A stretch of DNA of 64,000 bases from an uncultured Erythrobacter sp. (GTDB lineage Bacteria > Pseudomonadota > Alphaproteobacteria > Sphingomonadales > Sphingomonadaceae). The position numbers and the translations under genes are program-made. Every line of letters starts with the position of its first letter. Position 1 is the first letter of the stretch. The stretch lies in assembly GCF_947499705.1 (NCBI RefSeq), contig NZ_CANMPJ010000001.1, positions 1,771,501 to 1,835,500 on the forward strand, read 5' to 3'. The notes below the pieces were generated by a model. The model searched no databases. It was not told where the DNA came from and saw only the letters and a list, made by a program, of their open reading frames with translations. Of this stretch, positions 8,461-16,549 are shown piece after piece.

Positions 8461-9834
8461 TTAAGCCGCGTCGGCCTGGCGCTCGTTCACTTCGGTGTTG
8501 AGCGTTTCGGCAATCAGGAACGCGAGTTCGAGCGACTGTTCGGCATTCAGGCGCGGATCGCAGTGGGTGTGATAACGATCGCCCAACGCATCGTCGGTGA
8601 TGGCCACGGCCCCGCCGACGCATTCGGTCACATCCTGTCCCGTCATCTCGATATGGATGCCGCCCGGATGCGTGCCTTCGCCGCGGTGTACGGCGAAGAA
8701 GCCCTTCACCTCGGTGAGAATCCGGTCGAAGGGCCGTGTCTTGTAGCCGCTGTCCGACTTCACAACGTTGCCGTGCATTGGATCGCAGCTCCACACCACC
8801 GGATGCCCTTCGCGCTCGACCGCGCGGATGAGCTTGGGCAGGCCCTCTTCGACCTTGTCGTGACCGAACCGGCTGATCAGCGTGATGCGCCCCGCTTCGC
8901 GCGCCGGATTGAGCACATCGAGCAGTTCGATCAGCGCGTCTGGCTCCAGCGATGGGCCGCATTTCATACCAAGCGGATTGCCGATGCCTCGCGCAAATTC
9001 GATATGCGCACTACCCGGGAAGCGGGTGCGGTCGCCGATCCAGAGCATGTGCGCGCTGGTGGCGTACCAATCGCCGGTTAGCGAATCCTGCCGGGTCAGC
9101 GCTTCCTCGTATGGCAGCAGCAGCCCTTCGTGGCTGGTGTAGAAACTTGTCGCCTGAAGCTGCGGCACGGTTGCGGGATCGACCCCGCAGGCTTCCATGA
9201 AATCCAGCGCTTCGCCAATCCGGTCGGCGGTCTCGGCAAATTTGTCTGTCCATGGGGTCCGGCCCATGAAATCGAGCGTCCATTGGTGAACCTGACGCAG
9301 GTTTGCATAGCCACCGCCTGCAAAGGCACGCAGCAGGTTCAGCGTTGCCGCAGCCTGCGAATAGGCGCGGACCATCCGGCCCGGATCATTGCGGCGTGTC
9401 TCAGGATCAAACTCGATCCCATTGATATTGTCGCCGAAATAACTCGGCAACGTGACGTCGCCTTTGGTCTCTGTCGGCGCGGAACGTGGCTTGGCAAACT
9501 GGCCTGCCATGCGCCCAACCTTCACGACCGGATGCTTGCTGGCAAAGGTCATCACGACCGCCATCTGCAGCAACACGCGGAAGGTATCACGGATGTTGTT
9601 CGGGTGGAATTCGGCGAAGCTCTCAGCGCAATCCCCGCCTTGCAGCAGGAACGCATTGCCGTTGGCCACATCGGCCAAATCGGCCTTCAGAGCGCGCGCT
9701 TCACCGGCAAAGACCAGCGGCGGATAGGCTTGCAGCGTGGCTTCTGCCTCTGCCAGCTCGGCAGCATCTTCGTAATGCGGCAGGTGCCGCGCTTCATGGG
9801 CTTTCCAGCCGTCGGGGGTCCAGTTCTGAGCCAC
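8461..9834 (-). CDS. 3-deoxy-7-phosphoheptulonate synthase, class II (plant-like DAHP synthase)
   Basis: 457 residues with the class II DAHPS order: [18 protein letters not shown] at the N-terminus, [14 protein letters not shown] near residue 65, [12 protein letters not shown] near 110 and [11 protein letters not shown] near 340. The conserved Cys, His and Glu metal ligands are seen within GGDCAES, DPMHGN and [13 protein letters not shown]. The enzyme condenses phosphoenolpyruvate with erythrose 4-phosphate, the first step of the shikimate pathway, in the cytoplasm. The start is GTG at 9834 (MAQNWTPDG), the usual N-terminus of the family. It is monocistronic by spacing: about 90 bases to each minus-strand neighbour. 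Confidence 0.95.
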   Translation of the reverse strand: MAQNWTPDGWKAHEARHLPHYEDAAELAEAEATLQAYPPLVFAGEARALKADLADVANGNAFLLQGGDCAESFAEFHPNNIRDTFRVLLQMAVVMTFASKHPVVKVGRMAGQFAKPRSAPTETKGDVTLPSYFGDNINGIEFDPETRRNDPGRMVRAYSQAAATLNLLRAFAGGGYANLRQVHQWTLDFMGRTPWTDKFAETADRIGEALDFMEACGVDPATVPQLQATSFYTSHEGLLLPYEEALTRQDSLTGDWYATSAHMLWIGDRTRFPGSAHIEFARGIGNPLGMKCGPSLEPDALIELLDVLNPAREAGRITLISRFGHDKVEEGLPKLIRAVEREGHPVVWSCDPMHGNVVKSDSGYKTRPFDRILTEVKGFFAVHRGEGTHPGGIHIEMTGQDVTECVGGAVAITDDALGDRYHTHCDPRLNAEQSLELAFLIAETLNTEVNERQADAA

Positions 9835-9955
9835 GTTCTAATCTCGTATCCGTCTTGAGTTGGGCCGCGCCGCTACGCAGCAATGTTTGATTTGTAAAGC
9901 AGCTTGGCACTTTGCAACAACATTATTTCACGGCCTAAGTGATCGCTGCGTTCGA

Positions 9956-12900
9956 TCAGCGCCCGATAATTTCCTCGGCTGGCGGACCAACCGCTGCTGG
10001 CTGAGCCGCGCCTGTCGTCGCGCCAGTGTATCCGCCGGGACCCGTCGCTAGCGCCTGCCCCTCAGGGATCACAGCCAACCGCATGGGAGAGCGCTGACCA
10101 AAATAACGGTCCGCAAGGAACTGCATGATCTGCGGGTTCGTTTGCGAATAATCCTGCAGCAGACTGCGAAGAAGCGTCACCCGGCGGGGATCGGTGGTCG
10201 AGCCTTCGAGGTTGTAGAGCCAGAAAGTGTTCCCGGTCGACGCCCGGCGCACCAATTGTGCGAGCGGCTCGGTCACCCGTGACAGCTCATCGGCGGTGGG
10301 CGGATTCTCGGCCAAATCCTTCGCGATCTTGTCTGCCTCGGCAAAGAAGATCGGAACGAATTCGGGCTCCAGCTGAGCCAGCGCGGTGATCGTCCCGCCG
10401 CTTTCGATGTCGGTCGGCCAGTTCGAAAAGACCTGCGGCGCATAGCTTGCGCCAGCCCGTTCGCGCAGAGCCTCAAGCAGGCGGTTGTTGAACAGCTGGG
10501 TGAGGATTTCGAGCTGACGAGATTCGCGGATGCTGGTCACCCCGCCCCCACTTGGCCAAGCAATCACAGCCGCTGCCTGATTGCCGTCGCCGCGGTGAGT
10601 CAGCACGGTTGGCTGCGTTGAAGGAGCGGCGAAAGCCGGCACTTTAGCAGCGATTTCTGCGGGGATCGGCTCACGCGGAGGCAGCGCGCCGAATGTCTCG
10701 CGCAGTTTCTCGACGATCACGTCCCGGTCGAATTCGCCGAACACAAGTACCTCAACCGGCCCTTGTTTTAGCAACGGTTCCCAGACAGCGCGGAAGCCAT
10801 CGGGCGTCACCTGCTGCAGCGTCTCGGGGGTCGGCGTAGCAAATCGCGGATCGCGATCTGTCACGAGAAACTCGAGGTCGCGGTTGATCATGCCTGCTGG
10901 GCTGGTTGAAAACGTGTTGTAGGCCAGTTCTGCCGCAGCCTTGGCGCGGACGACCGGATCCGGGTCCCAGCGCGGCATGCCAAGCTTGGCGGCGAACAGA
11001 TAAAGCTGGTCGGCCACGTCATCGGAACGGGTTTGCGCCGTAAAGGTGAATACGCCATCGTCGACCTCGAATTCGAAGCCGAGCTTGCGCCCGGTTGCGA
11101 GGCGGTCAATCTCGTTCTGGCCGAGTTCCCCGATACCCGATCCAACCAGCGCCATTTCGCCCAGTGGCGCGTAGACAGCGCTGTTCGCGTCAAACGCGCG
11201 GTAGCCTGCGCCAAAGCGCACACGCACAGTCACACGGCCCGGCTCCGCATTGTTGGACCACAGCAGCGCCTTCGCACCGTTGGCGAAGTTGACTTGCTCA
11301 ACATCGAGGATGCCTAGCGGCGCGGTGCTTTCGATTTGACCCGCAGGTCCGACCGGCGGGAGTTCATCGAAGGAGATGCTCTGAGCCGCGACCCGGGCTG
11401 TTGTGTCAACAGTGGCTTCGCTGGCCAGTGCCAGTTGCAATGCTTCGTCGCTTGCCTCGTCCACACCCGGTGTGACGTAGACCGAACGGACAACATCGCC
11501 TTCGAATAGCTTCTTGGTCCGGGCGAACACTTCGTCCGGCGTGAAGCGCTGGCTCATGCCGCGCCACACGGCCAGAACCGTTTCGGGCGAAGCGACCGTC
11601 TCACGAATATCGACCGCGTTGACGATGTTGTCGGCCAAGTCGGAGCCCGACTGCACGCTGCTCTGTTCGACCTGGTTGGCGAAGATCACGTCGAATTCGG
11701 CGACTTCGCGGTCGATCTCTTCCTGTGTCGGGGGCGTTGTGAGCGCATCGGCGATCACGCTTCGCACATTGGCGAGCGCAGTCTGCCAGTCGGCAGTGAG
11801 CGGTGCAAAGCTGACGAAGGTCGCATCGGTCGAACGCGAAATGTCGTCCTGCTGCACCTGAGCATAAAGGAAGCTGCCCCCTGCCCGCGCGCGCACTTCA
11901 AGGCGGCGGTTGATGATCGCTTGAGACAGCGCGTCGAGCAGCAGGCCTTCATTATAGACGATCGTATCGTCGACCTTCCGCCATGGACGCATAACGGCAT
12001 AGGTAAGATTGCGCGGCAAATCCGCCTCAACCACGACGCCGATCTCGCCTAATGGCAAGCCAGTGCCAGCGGCCAGCTCAGCCCCGGCGGGCGCGACTGG
12101 ATCACCGAAATCGGGTGCCTGACCGGCCGGGCCAGTGCCCTGCCAATCGCCAAACCATTGCTCGACCAGACCCGCGAGCACTTCAGCAGGCGCATCGCCA
12201 GCCACCACGATCACGGTGTTTTCGGGGCGATACCAGCGGTCGTAGAATGCCTGCACGGCAGCGGCTCTGGCTCCGTTGAGCGTTTCGACCGTGCCGATTG
12301 GGTTGCGCTCGGCCAGCCGTTGCCCTGCGAAGAAGGTACGCCGGGTGAAGTCGCTAACGCGCTGCGACGCCCCGCCCCGTTCGCGCTTTTCCGCCAACAC
12401 GATTGGCCGCTCAGCGGAGACATTTTCCTCGCTCAGCACCGGCGCTTTGATCATACCGGAGAGCAGCTTGAAGCTTTCCGACAGCTTCGCGCGGTCAATG
12501 TTGGGAATGTCGAGTTTATAGGCAGTATGCGTCGGGCTGGTCTCCGCATTGGCATCGCTGCCGAAGGTCGCCCCCAGTCGCTGCCATGCGGCGATCGCTT
12601 CGGCCTGCCCCAGATACTCGCTCTCACGAAACAGCAAGTGTTCGAGAAGGTGCGCGAAACCCTGTTCACTGTCCTGTTCATGCAGCGAACCGGCATCCAC
12701 GCGGACCCGGATCGAAACCTGACCTGGCGGCACACCATTGCGGCGCACAGCATAGCGCAGGCCGTTGTCCATCTTTCCGAACAGCCACTCCCGGTCGACC
12801 GGAACGTTGCTGCCTTCATACAGCCACGGCACTTCGTCGCCGGTCTGGACCGCTTGCGGAGCGGGGACCGGGGGTTGCGGCGCGGTCTCTTGAGCGACGG

Positions 12901-12970
12901 CAGGAAGGGCAAGCGCCGCAGGCGCTGCGATAAGGGCAATGGCGCGGAGCGCGCTGGAAAACAGATTCAT
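9956..12970 (-). CDS. Secreted M16 family zinc metallopeptidase, two-module
   Basis: 1004 residues beginning with a Sec signal (FSSALRAIALIAAPAALAL, cleavage near AVAQ|E), so it acts in the periplasm or outer membrane space. The N-terminal module holds the inverted zinc motif HLLEH (in GFAHLLEHLLF, near residue 105) and the downstream ligand Glu region ENVSAERPIVLAEKRER. The C-terminal module (from about residue 550) has the M16 fold but no HxxEH, as usual for the non-catalytic half of pitrilysin-like proteins. A proline- and glutamine-rich linker follows the signal peptide. Such enzymes degrade peptides and assist envelope quality control. It is divergent from nfu, with a 97-base intergenic region that contains a perfect inverted repeat. 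Confidence 0.92.
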   Translation of the reverse strand: MNLFSSALRAIALIAAPAALALPAVAQETAPQPPVPAPQAVQTGDEVPWLYEGSNVPVDREWLFGKMDNGLRYAVRRNGVPPGQVSIRVRVDAGSLHEQDSEQGFAHLLEHLLFRESEYLGQAEAIAAWQRLGATFGSDANAETSPTHTAYKLDIPNIDRAKLSESFKLLSGMIKAPVLSEENVSAERPIVLAEKRERGGASQRVSDFTRRTFFAGQRLAERNPIGTVETLNGARAAAVQAFYDRWYRPENTVIVVAGDAPAEVLAGLVEQWFGDWQGTGPAGQAPDFGDPVAPAGAELAAGTGLPLGEIGVVVEADLPRNLTYAVMRPWRKVDDTIVYNEGLLLDALSQAIINRRLEVRARAGGSFLYAQVQQDDISRSTDATFVSFAPLTADWQTALANVRSVIADALTTPPTQEEIDREVAEFDVIFANQVEQSSVQSGSDLADNIVNAVDIRETVASPETVLAVWRGMSQRFTPDEVFARTKKLFEGDVVRSVYVTPGVDEASDEALQLALASEATVDTTARVAAQSISFDELPPVGPAGQIESTAPLGILDVEQVNFANGAKALLWSNNAEPGRVTVRVRFGAGYRAFDANSAVYAPLGEMALVGSGIGELGQNEIDRLATGRKLGFEFEVDDGVFTFTAQTRSDDVADQLYLFAAKLGMPRWDPDPVVRAKAAAELAYNTFSTSPAGMINRDLEFLVTDRDPRFATPTPETLQQVTPDGFRAVWEPLLKQGPVEVLVFGEFDRDVIVEKLRETFGALPPREPIPAEIAAKVPAFAAPSTQPTVLTHRGDGNQAAAVIAWPSGGGVTSIRESRQLEILTQLFNNRLLEALRERAGASYAPQVFSNWPTDIESGGTITALAQLEPEFVPIFFAEADKIAKDLAENPPTADELSRVTEPLAQLVRRASTGNTFWLYNLEGSTTDPRRVTLLRSLLQDYSQTNPQIMQFLADRYFGQRSPMRLAVIPEGQALATGPGGYTGATTGAAQPAAVGPPAEEIIGR

Positions 12971-13007
12971 ATGTGCATCTATAAGCGGTCAGGGTCTGAA
13001 GGGATAG

Positions 13008-13028
13008 TGAATGCTTCACACGCATTCA
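13008..13028. promoter_or_regulatory. Perfect 7-bp inverted repeat between divergent M16 peptidase and nfu
   Basis: TGAATGC (13008-13014), a seven-base spacer TTCACAC, then GCATTCA (13022-13028). It sits in the only intergenic space between the two divergent starts, 38 bases from the peptidase ATG and 40 bases from the nfu ATG, a good position for an operator. It could also be an RNA hairpin in either leader. No cognate regulator is adjacent. Confidence 0.5.
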
Positions 13029-13067
13029 TCAGTTGTCGATAGCGCCGGCGCTTCCTAAGTGTGTGTC

Positions 13068-13649
13068 ATGTTTATCGAGACAGAAACGACACCGAACCCG
13101 TCGAGCCTCAAATTCCTTCCCGGTCGCAGTGTTATGCAATCAGGAACGCGGGAATTCACCTCGCCCGAAGCTGCAGAGGCCAGCCCGCTTGCGCAGGCGA
13201 TTTTCGACACCGGCGAAGTCGTGAATGTTTTTTACGGCTGGGACTTTGTCACGGTCACGGCAGCCCCTGGCAGCGATTGGGGCGCGCTCAAGCCGCAAGT
13301 CGTCGCGATTTTGCTCGATCACTTCGTATCCGAAGCACCTTTGTTCGCTGGCGGATCGGCGGACGGGATTTCGGTCCCTGCCGAAGATGCGGCCATGGCA
13401 GTCGAAGACAAGGCCGAAGATGCCGAAACCATCGCGGCGATCAACGAATTGCTCGAAACCCGCGTGCGCCCGGCTGTCGCAGGCGATGGCGGCGACATCG
13501 CCTATCGCGGGTTTGAAGACGGGGTCGTCTATCTCTCACTCCAGGGTGCATGCGCCGGTTGTCCATCGAGCACCGCTACGCTGAAGCACGGAATCGAAAG
13601 CCTGCTGAAACATTACGTGCCCGAAGTCGTTGAAGTTCGGGCCGCATAA
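13068..13649 (+). CDS. nfu: NifU-type iron-sulfur cluster scaffold/carrier (Nfu/NfuA-like)
   Basis: 193 residues. The N-terminal Nfu_N domain starts MFIETETTPNPSSLKFLPG, a highly conserved opening of alphaproteobacterial and mitochondrial NFU1. The C-terminal NifU domain (from about residue 115) contains RPAVAGDGGDIAY and the cluster-binding CAGCPSS (CxxC), where a dimer bridges a [4Fe-4S] cluster. The role is delivery of 4Fe-4S clusters to client enzymes in the cytoplasm; MiaB, present in this window, is a plausible client. ATG at 13068 is preferred over the GTG three codons upstream because the family begins with MFI. The nitroreductase gene follows after 28 bases on the same strand. Confidence 0.94.
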   Translation: MFIETETTPNPSSLKFLPGRSVMQSGTREFTSPEAAEASPLAQAIFDTGEVVNVFYGWDFVTVTAAPGSDWGALKPQVVAILLDHFVSEAPLFAGGSADGISVPAEDAAMAVEDKAEDAETIAAINELLETRVRPAVAGDGGDIAYRGFEDGVVYLSLQGACAGCPSSTATLKHGIESLLKHYVPEVVEVRAA

Positions 13650-13677
13650 CAAAAACAGAAGAATTCTCGGGACGTAC

Positions 13678-14286
13678 ATGACCAAACAATTCCACGACAC
13701 CGTCCTTTCGGACGAAGCACTCGCACAACTCTTCAACGAAGCACGCAGCTACAATGGCTGGCTCGATCGGCCTGTCAGCGATGAACAGATCGAAGCGATC
13801 TGGGACCTCACCAAGATGGCCCCAACCTCCGCCAATATGCAGCCGGTGCGCATCGTGTGGGTCAAAAGCGAAGAAGCCAAAGCCAAGCTCGCCGAGTGCG
13901 TGATGGAAGGCAACAAAGCAAAAGTCGTGGCCGCCCCTGTCACCGCTGTTCTTGGCTATGACATCGACTTTCACGAAGAATTGCCATGGCTCTTCCCTCA
14001 CACCGACGCGAAAAGCTGGTTCGAAGGCGATGAAAAAGGCCGCGAAGAAGGCGCGTTTCGCAATTCATCGCTGCAGGGCGCCTATCTGATGCTCGCTGCC
14101 CGTGCGGTTGGGCTCGATTGTGGTCCAATGTCGGGTTTCGATGCCGATGCGGTCAACGCCGCATTCTTCGCCAGTCAGCCGCGCCACCGCGTCAACTTCA
14201 TCTGTTCGATCGGCTACGGCGACCCGGACAGTATCTTCGACCGCAGCCCGCGCCCTGACTTCGAACGCTTCAACACGATCGTCTAA
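13678..14286 (+). CDS. Nitroreductase family protein, malonic semialdehyde reductase RutE/HadB-like
   Basis: 202 residues starting MTKQFHDTVLSDEAL. It belongs to the FMN-dependent nitroreductase fold: FNEARSYNGWLDRPVSDEQ near the N-terminus with the FMN-phosphate-contacting Arg-Ser replaced by the RutE-type FxxARSxN motif, then KMAPTSANMQP, and near the C-terminus GLDCGPMSGFD and SIGYGD. This fits the RutE/YdfG-associated subgroup, which reduces 3-oxopropanoate to 3-hydroxypropanoate in pyrimidine breakdown, but no other rut gene is present, so the physiological substrate is open. It lies between nfu and tsaB, with a small hairpin separating it from tsaB. Confidence 0.82.
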   Translation: MTKQFHDTVLSDEALAQLFNEARSYNGWLDRPVSDEQIEAIWDLTKMAPTSANMQPVRIVWVKSEEAKAKLAECVMEGNKAKVVAAPVTAVLGYDIDFHEELPWLFPHTDAKSWFEGDEKGREEGAFRNSSLQGAYLMLAARAVGLDCGPMSGFDADAVNAAFFASQPRHRVNFICSIGYGDPDSIFDRSPRPDFERFNTIV

Positions 14287-14308
14287 GCATTCGATGACCT
14301 TGCGAGCG

Positions 14309-14325
14309 CTGCCTCTCTGAGGCAG
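14309..14325 (+). terminator. Short hairpin between nitroreductase gene and tsaB
   Basis: CTGCCTC (14309-14315), loop TCT, GAGGCAG (14319-14325), then GGCGTTCTT. The seven-base stem is perfect, but the following tract has only a few T residues, so termination may be partial. It ends 12 bases before the tsaB ATG and could also affect tsaB initiation. Confidence 0.45.
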
Positions 14326-14337
14326 GGCGTTCTTACT

Positions 14338-15012
14338 ATGCGTGTTCTCGCCATCGAAACTGCCACAGAGGCATGTTCCATTGCGCTTTTCGACTCCGCC
14401 GGCGAGGGCGGCGCCGATCTGCTTGCGCATGAACACCGGACCATCGGTCGCGGCCATGCGGAACACTTGATCCCGATGATTGCCGATCTTCCGGACAAAG
14501 GCCGCGCCGAGCGCATTCTCGTGTCGCTCGGCCCGGGCAGCTTCACCGGTGTTCGAATAGGCATTGCGGCTGCGCGTGCGCTAGGCGTCGCGTGGCAGGC
14601 CGAGGTCGTGGGTTACCCAACGCTAGCCCTGGTCGCCGCCATGGCGCGGTCAGAACACCAGGACGCCGTGACGGTCTGTATGAATGGCGGGCACGGCGAA
14701 TGGTTCGTTCAAGACTTCGATGCGACCGGCAATCCTGAGGGGGAAATGGCATCGCTGACACCCGAGGCCGCGCTCAAGCGGGACAGCCACCACATAGTTG
14801 CTGGAAGCAAAGCCAAAGAACTCGCAACAATAGGTAATATTAACTACTTTACTCCGCTCGACATTTTGCCAGACGCGCGCGGCACGCCTCTTTTGCCTGC
14901 TACGCTGCTCCAGAGCACCATTTCGCCGATTTACGGCCGGGCTCCGGATGCAAAGCCGCAGGCACCAAAACCCTCGAAGCACCTGAACTCAAAAGAGACT
15001 TTTCCAAGGTGA
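14338..15012 (+). CDS. tsaB: tRNA threonylcarbamoyladenosine biosynthesis protein TsaB
   Basis: 224 residues. It opens with RVLAIETATEACSIALF, the ASKHA-fold first strand typical of TsaB, and contains LVSLGPGSFTGVRIGIAAARAL (residues about 60-81), the most conserved TsaB segment. TsaB lacks catalytic activity itself and bridges TsaD and TsaE in the complex that forms t6A37 on ANN-decoding tRNAs. Its stop overlaps the GTG start of rimI by four bases (GTGA), indicating translational coupling. The tsaB-rimI pair is standard in proteobacteria. The central part, around residues 110-160, is more variable, as in other alphaproteobacterial TsaB proteins. Confidence 0.94.
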   Translation: MRVLAIETATEACSIALFDSAGEGGADLLAHEHRTIGRGHAEHLIPMIADLPDKGRAERILVSLGPGSFTGVRIGIAAARALGVAWQAEVVGYPTLALVAAMARSEHQDAVTVCMNGGHGEWFVQDFDATGNPEGEMASLTPEAALKRDSHHIVAGSKAKELATIGNINYFTPLDILPDARGTPLLPATLLQSTISPIYGRAPDAKPQAPKPSKHLNSKETFPR

Positions 15013-15473
15013 CGTGCCCACGCCTCATCGACCGGATCATGCAGGTAATGGAAACCGCATTCGATCCCAATTTTGGCGAAGCGTGGAATCGCCGGCAAAT
15101 CGGCGATGCCCTTTCCATGCCAAGCACTCATGCGCTGATTGTCGATGCTGACGGGCAGACTGTCGAAAAGTCTGAATGCGATCCGGCGGGTTTCGTGCTC
15201 ACTCGGGCCGCACCGGGAGAAGAGGAATTGCTGCTGATTGCGGTGGTACCGCAGCACCGTGGCAAGGGGCTTGCCCAGACACTGATCGACCAACTTTTTG
15301 CCGCCGCTCGCAGCCGCGGCGCGACGCGTATCTATCTGGAAATGCGGCGAGGAAACCCCGCGATCCATCTTTACGAGAAGGTCGGATTCGAACCGATTGG
15401 CGTTCGTCCGAACTATTACCGCATGGCTAGTGGTGAGAAGATTGACGCGATTACTTTCGGTCGGACAATCTAG
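15009..15473 (+). CDS. rimI: GNAT family N-acetyltransferase, RimI (ribosomal protein S18 alanine N-acetyltransferase)
   Basis: 154 residues starting at a GTG that overlaps the tsaB stop. The GNAT core is clear: LLLIAVVPQHRGKGLAQTLI carries the acetyl-CoA pyrophosphate-binding (Q/R)xxGxG/A motif (QHRGKG), and RIYLEMRRGNPAIHLYEKVGF is the RimI-type motif B with N of (R/N)xNxxAxxLYxxxGF. Coupling with tsaB supports RimI rather than another GNAT. The extended N-terminal 45 residues are somewhat longer than in E. coli RimI. The mucR gene follows after a 122-base gap that appears to contain its own promoter. Confidence 0.88.
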   Translation: MTCPRLIDRIMQVMETAFDPNFGEAWNRRQIGDALSMPSTHALIVDADGQTVEKSECDPAGFVLTRAAPGEEELLLIAVVPQHRGKGLAQTLIDQLFAAARSRGATRIYLEMRRGNPAIHLYEKVGFEPIGVRPNYYRMASGEKIDAITFGRTI

Positions 15474-15595
15474 ACCGTTCTTACTCACAACTAATCTGAC
15501 AACCGCCCGCGACACGGCTTGCAATCACTGCGCTGTTGGTTCATGGGCGAGTAATCGGAAATAATCCGAGTAAACAAAAAATTTGTGAGGGACTC

Positions 15596-16036
15596 ATGCA
15601 AGACTTGGAAATCGAGATGAAGGAAACACTTATAACGCTGACAAGCGACATTGTCGCCGCTCACGTCAGCAACAATGACGTGGCCGTCGAGGACGTGCCG
15701 GAGCTTATCACCAATGTGTTTGGCGCGCTCCAGGGCCTTGGCCAAGATGCCGAGCCTGAAGAAGCCCCGCCCGAGCCTGCAGTCTCGATCCGCGCTTCGA
15801 TCAAGCCGGACTACATCGTGTGCCTCGAAGATGGCAAAAAGCTGAAAATGCTGAAGCGCTATCTCCGCACCAACTACGATATGACGCCGGAAGAATATCG
15901 TGCGCGCTGGAACCTGCCCGCCGACTATCCGATGGTTGCACCGAACTACGCTGAGAAGCGCCGCGACCTCGCCAAGAAGATCGGCCTGGGCCGCAAGCCT
16001 GGCACCGGACGCGGTCGTCGTAAAAAGGCGGCGTAA
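15596..16036 (+). CDS. MucR/Ros-family transcriptional regulator lacking canonical zinc ligands
   Basis: 146 residues, usual MucR length. The family core KPDYIVCLEDGKK, DMTPEEYRARW, LPADYPMVAPNYAEKR and the basic tail GLGRKP are all present. In Ros the zinc is held by Cys-Cys-His-His spaced 0/+3/+13/+18; here those places are Cys76, Asp79, Tyr89 and Tyr94, so both histidines and one cysteine are missing. Zinc-free Ros/MucR homologues that still bind DNA are known in rhizobia, so the protein may work without zinc. MucR proteins are H-NS-like silencers acting on AT-rich DNA. GTGAGGG precedes the ATG at 15596. The upstream region is A-rich, and a strong hairpin separates it from fur. Confidence 0.9.
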   Translation: MQDLEIEMKETLITLTSDIVAAHVSNNDVAVEDVPELITNVFGALQGLGQDAEPEEAPPEPAVSIRASIKPDYIVCLEDGKKLKMLKRYLRTNYDMTPEEYRARWNLPADYPMVAPNYAEKRRDLAKKIGLGRKPGTGRGRRKKAA

Positions 16037-16076
16037 GAGCCAGCCGGTAAACACGGTTGCCGCCAACTTGAGCTAC

Positions 16077-16104
16077 CCGCCCCGTCTGGTTAAGGACGGG
16101 GCGG
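16077..16104 (+). terminator. Strong 10-bp GC hairpin between mucR and fur
   Basis: CCGCCCCGTC (16077-16086), an eight-base loop, then GACGGGGCGG (16095-16104): a perfect stem 40 bases after the mucR stop. No T run follows on the plus strand, so it may be a Rho-assisted or partial terminator, an mRNA stabiliser, or an attenuator for fur, whose TTG start lies 22 bases downstream. Confidence 0.6.
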
Positions 16105-16126
16105 AACTCTGCTGGCGGAGCATGTT

Positions 16127-16549
16127 TTGACTCAGAAGATCGACCTCGAACAACTTTGCGCCGAAAAAGGGCTGCGCATTACAGAGCAGCGACGCGTGAT
16201 CGCGAAAGTCCTGTCGGACAGCGACGATCACCCCGACGTTGAACTGCTGCACCAACGCGCCTCGTCTATCGATCCGAAGATTTCCATCGCCACGGTCTAC
16301 CGGACAGTTCGCCTGTTCGAAGAGGCCGGCATTCTCGACCGCCACGATTTTGGCGACGGACGCTCGCGCTATGAGCCCGTGCCTGAGGCGCATCACGATC
16401 ATTTGATCGACGTCGAAACCGGCAAGGTCGTCGAATTTGTCGATCCCGAAGTGGAATCGCTCCAACGCCAGATCGCCGAGAAGCTCGGCTATCGTCTGGT
16501 TGATCACCGGATGGAGCTTTACGGCGTGAGGCTTTCGCGGGATGACTGA
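16127..16549 (+). CDS. fur: Fur-family transcriptional regulator (Fur/Mur type of alphaproteobacteria)
   Basis: 140 residues starting at TTG (GGCGGAG upstream). The winged helix contains RITEQRRVIAKVL and the recognition helix region SIATVYRTVRLFEEAGIL. The regulatory metal site HHDH (residues 89-92) is present, but the CxxC structural zinc motif of gamma-proteobacterial Fur is replaced by DVETGKVVEF, as in alphaproteobacterial Fur and the manganese-responsive Mur proteins. It could therefore sense iron or manganese. The 3' end overlaps plsC by eight bases, so the two are co-translated. Placement after tsaB-rimI-mucR is common in sphingomonads. Confidence 0.92.
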   Translation: MTQKIDLEQLCAEKGLRITEQRRVIAKVLSDSDDHPDVELLHQRASSIDPKISIATVYRTVRLFEEAGILDRHDFGDGRSRYEPVPEAHHDHLIDVETGKVVEFVDPEVESLQRQIAEKLGYRLVDHRMELYGVRLSRDD

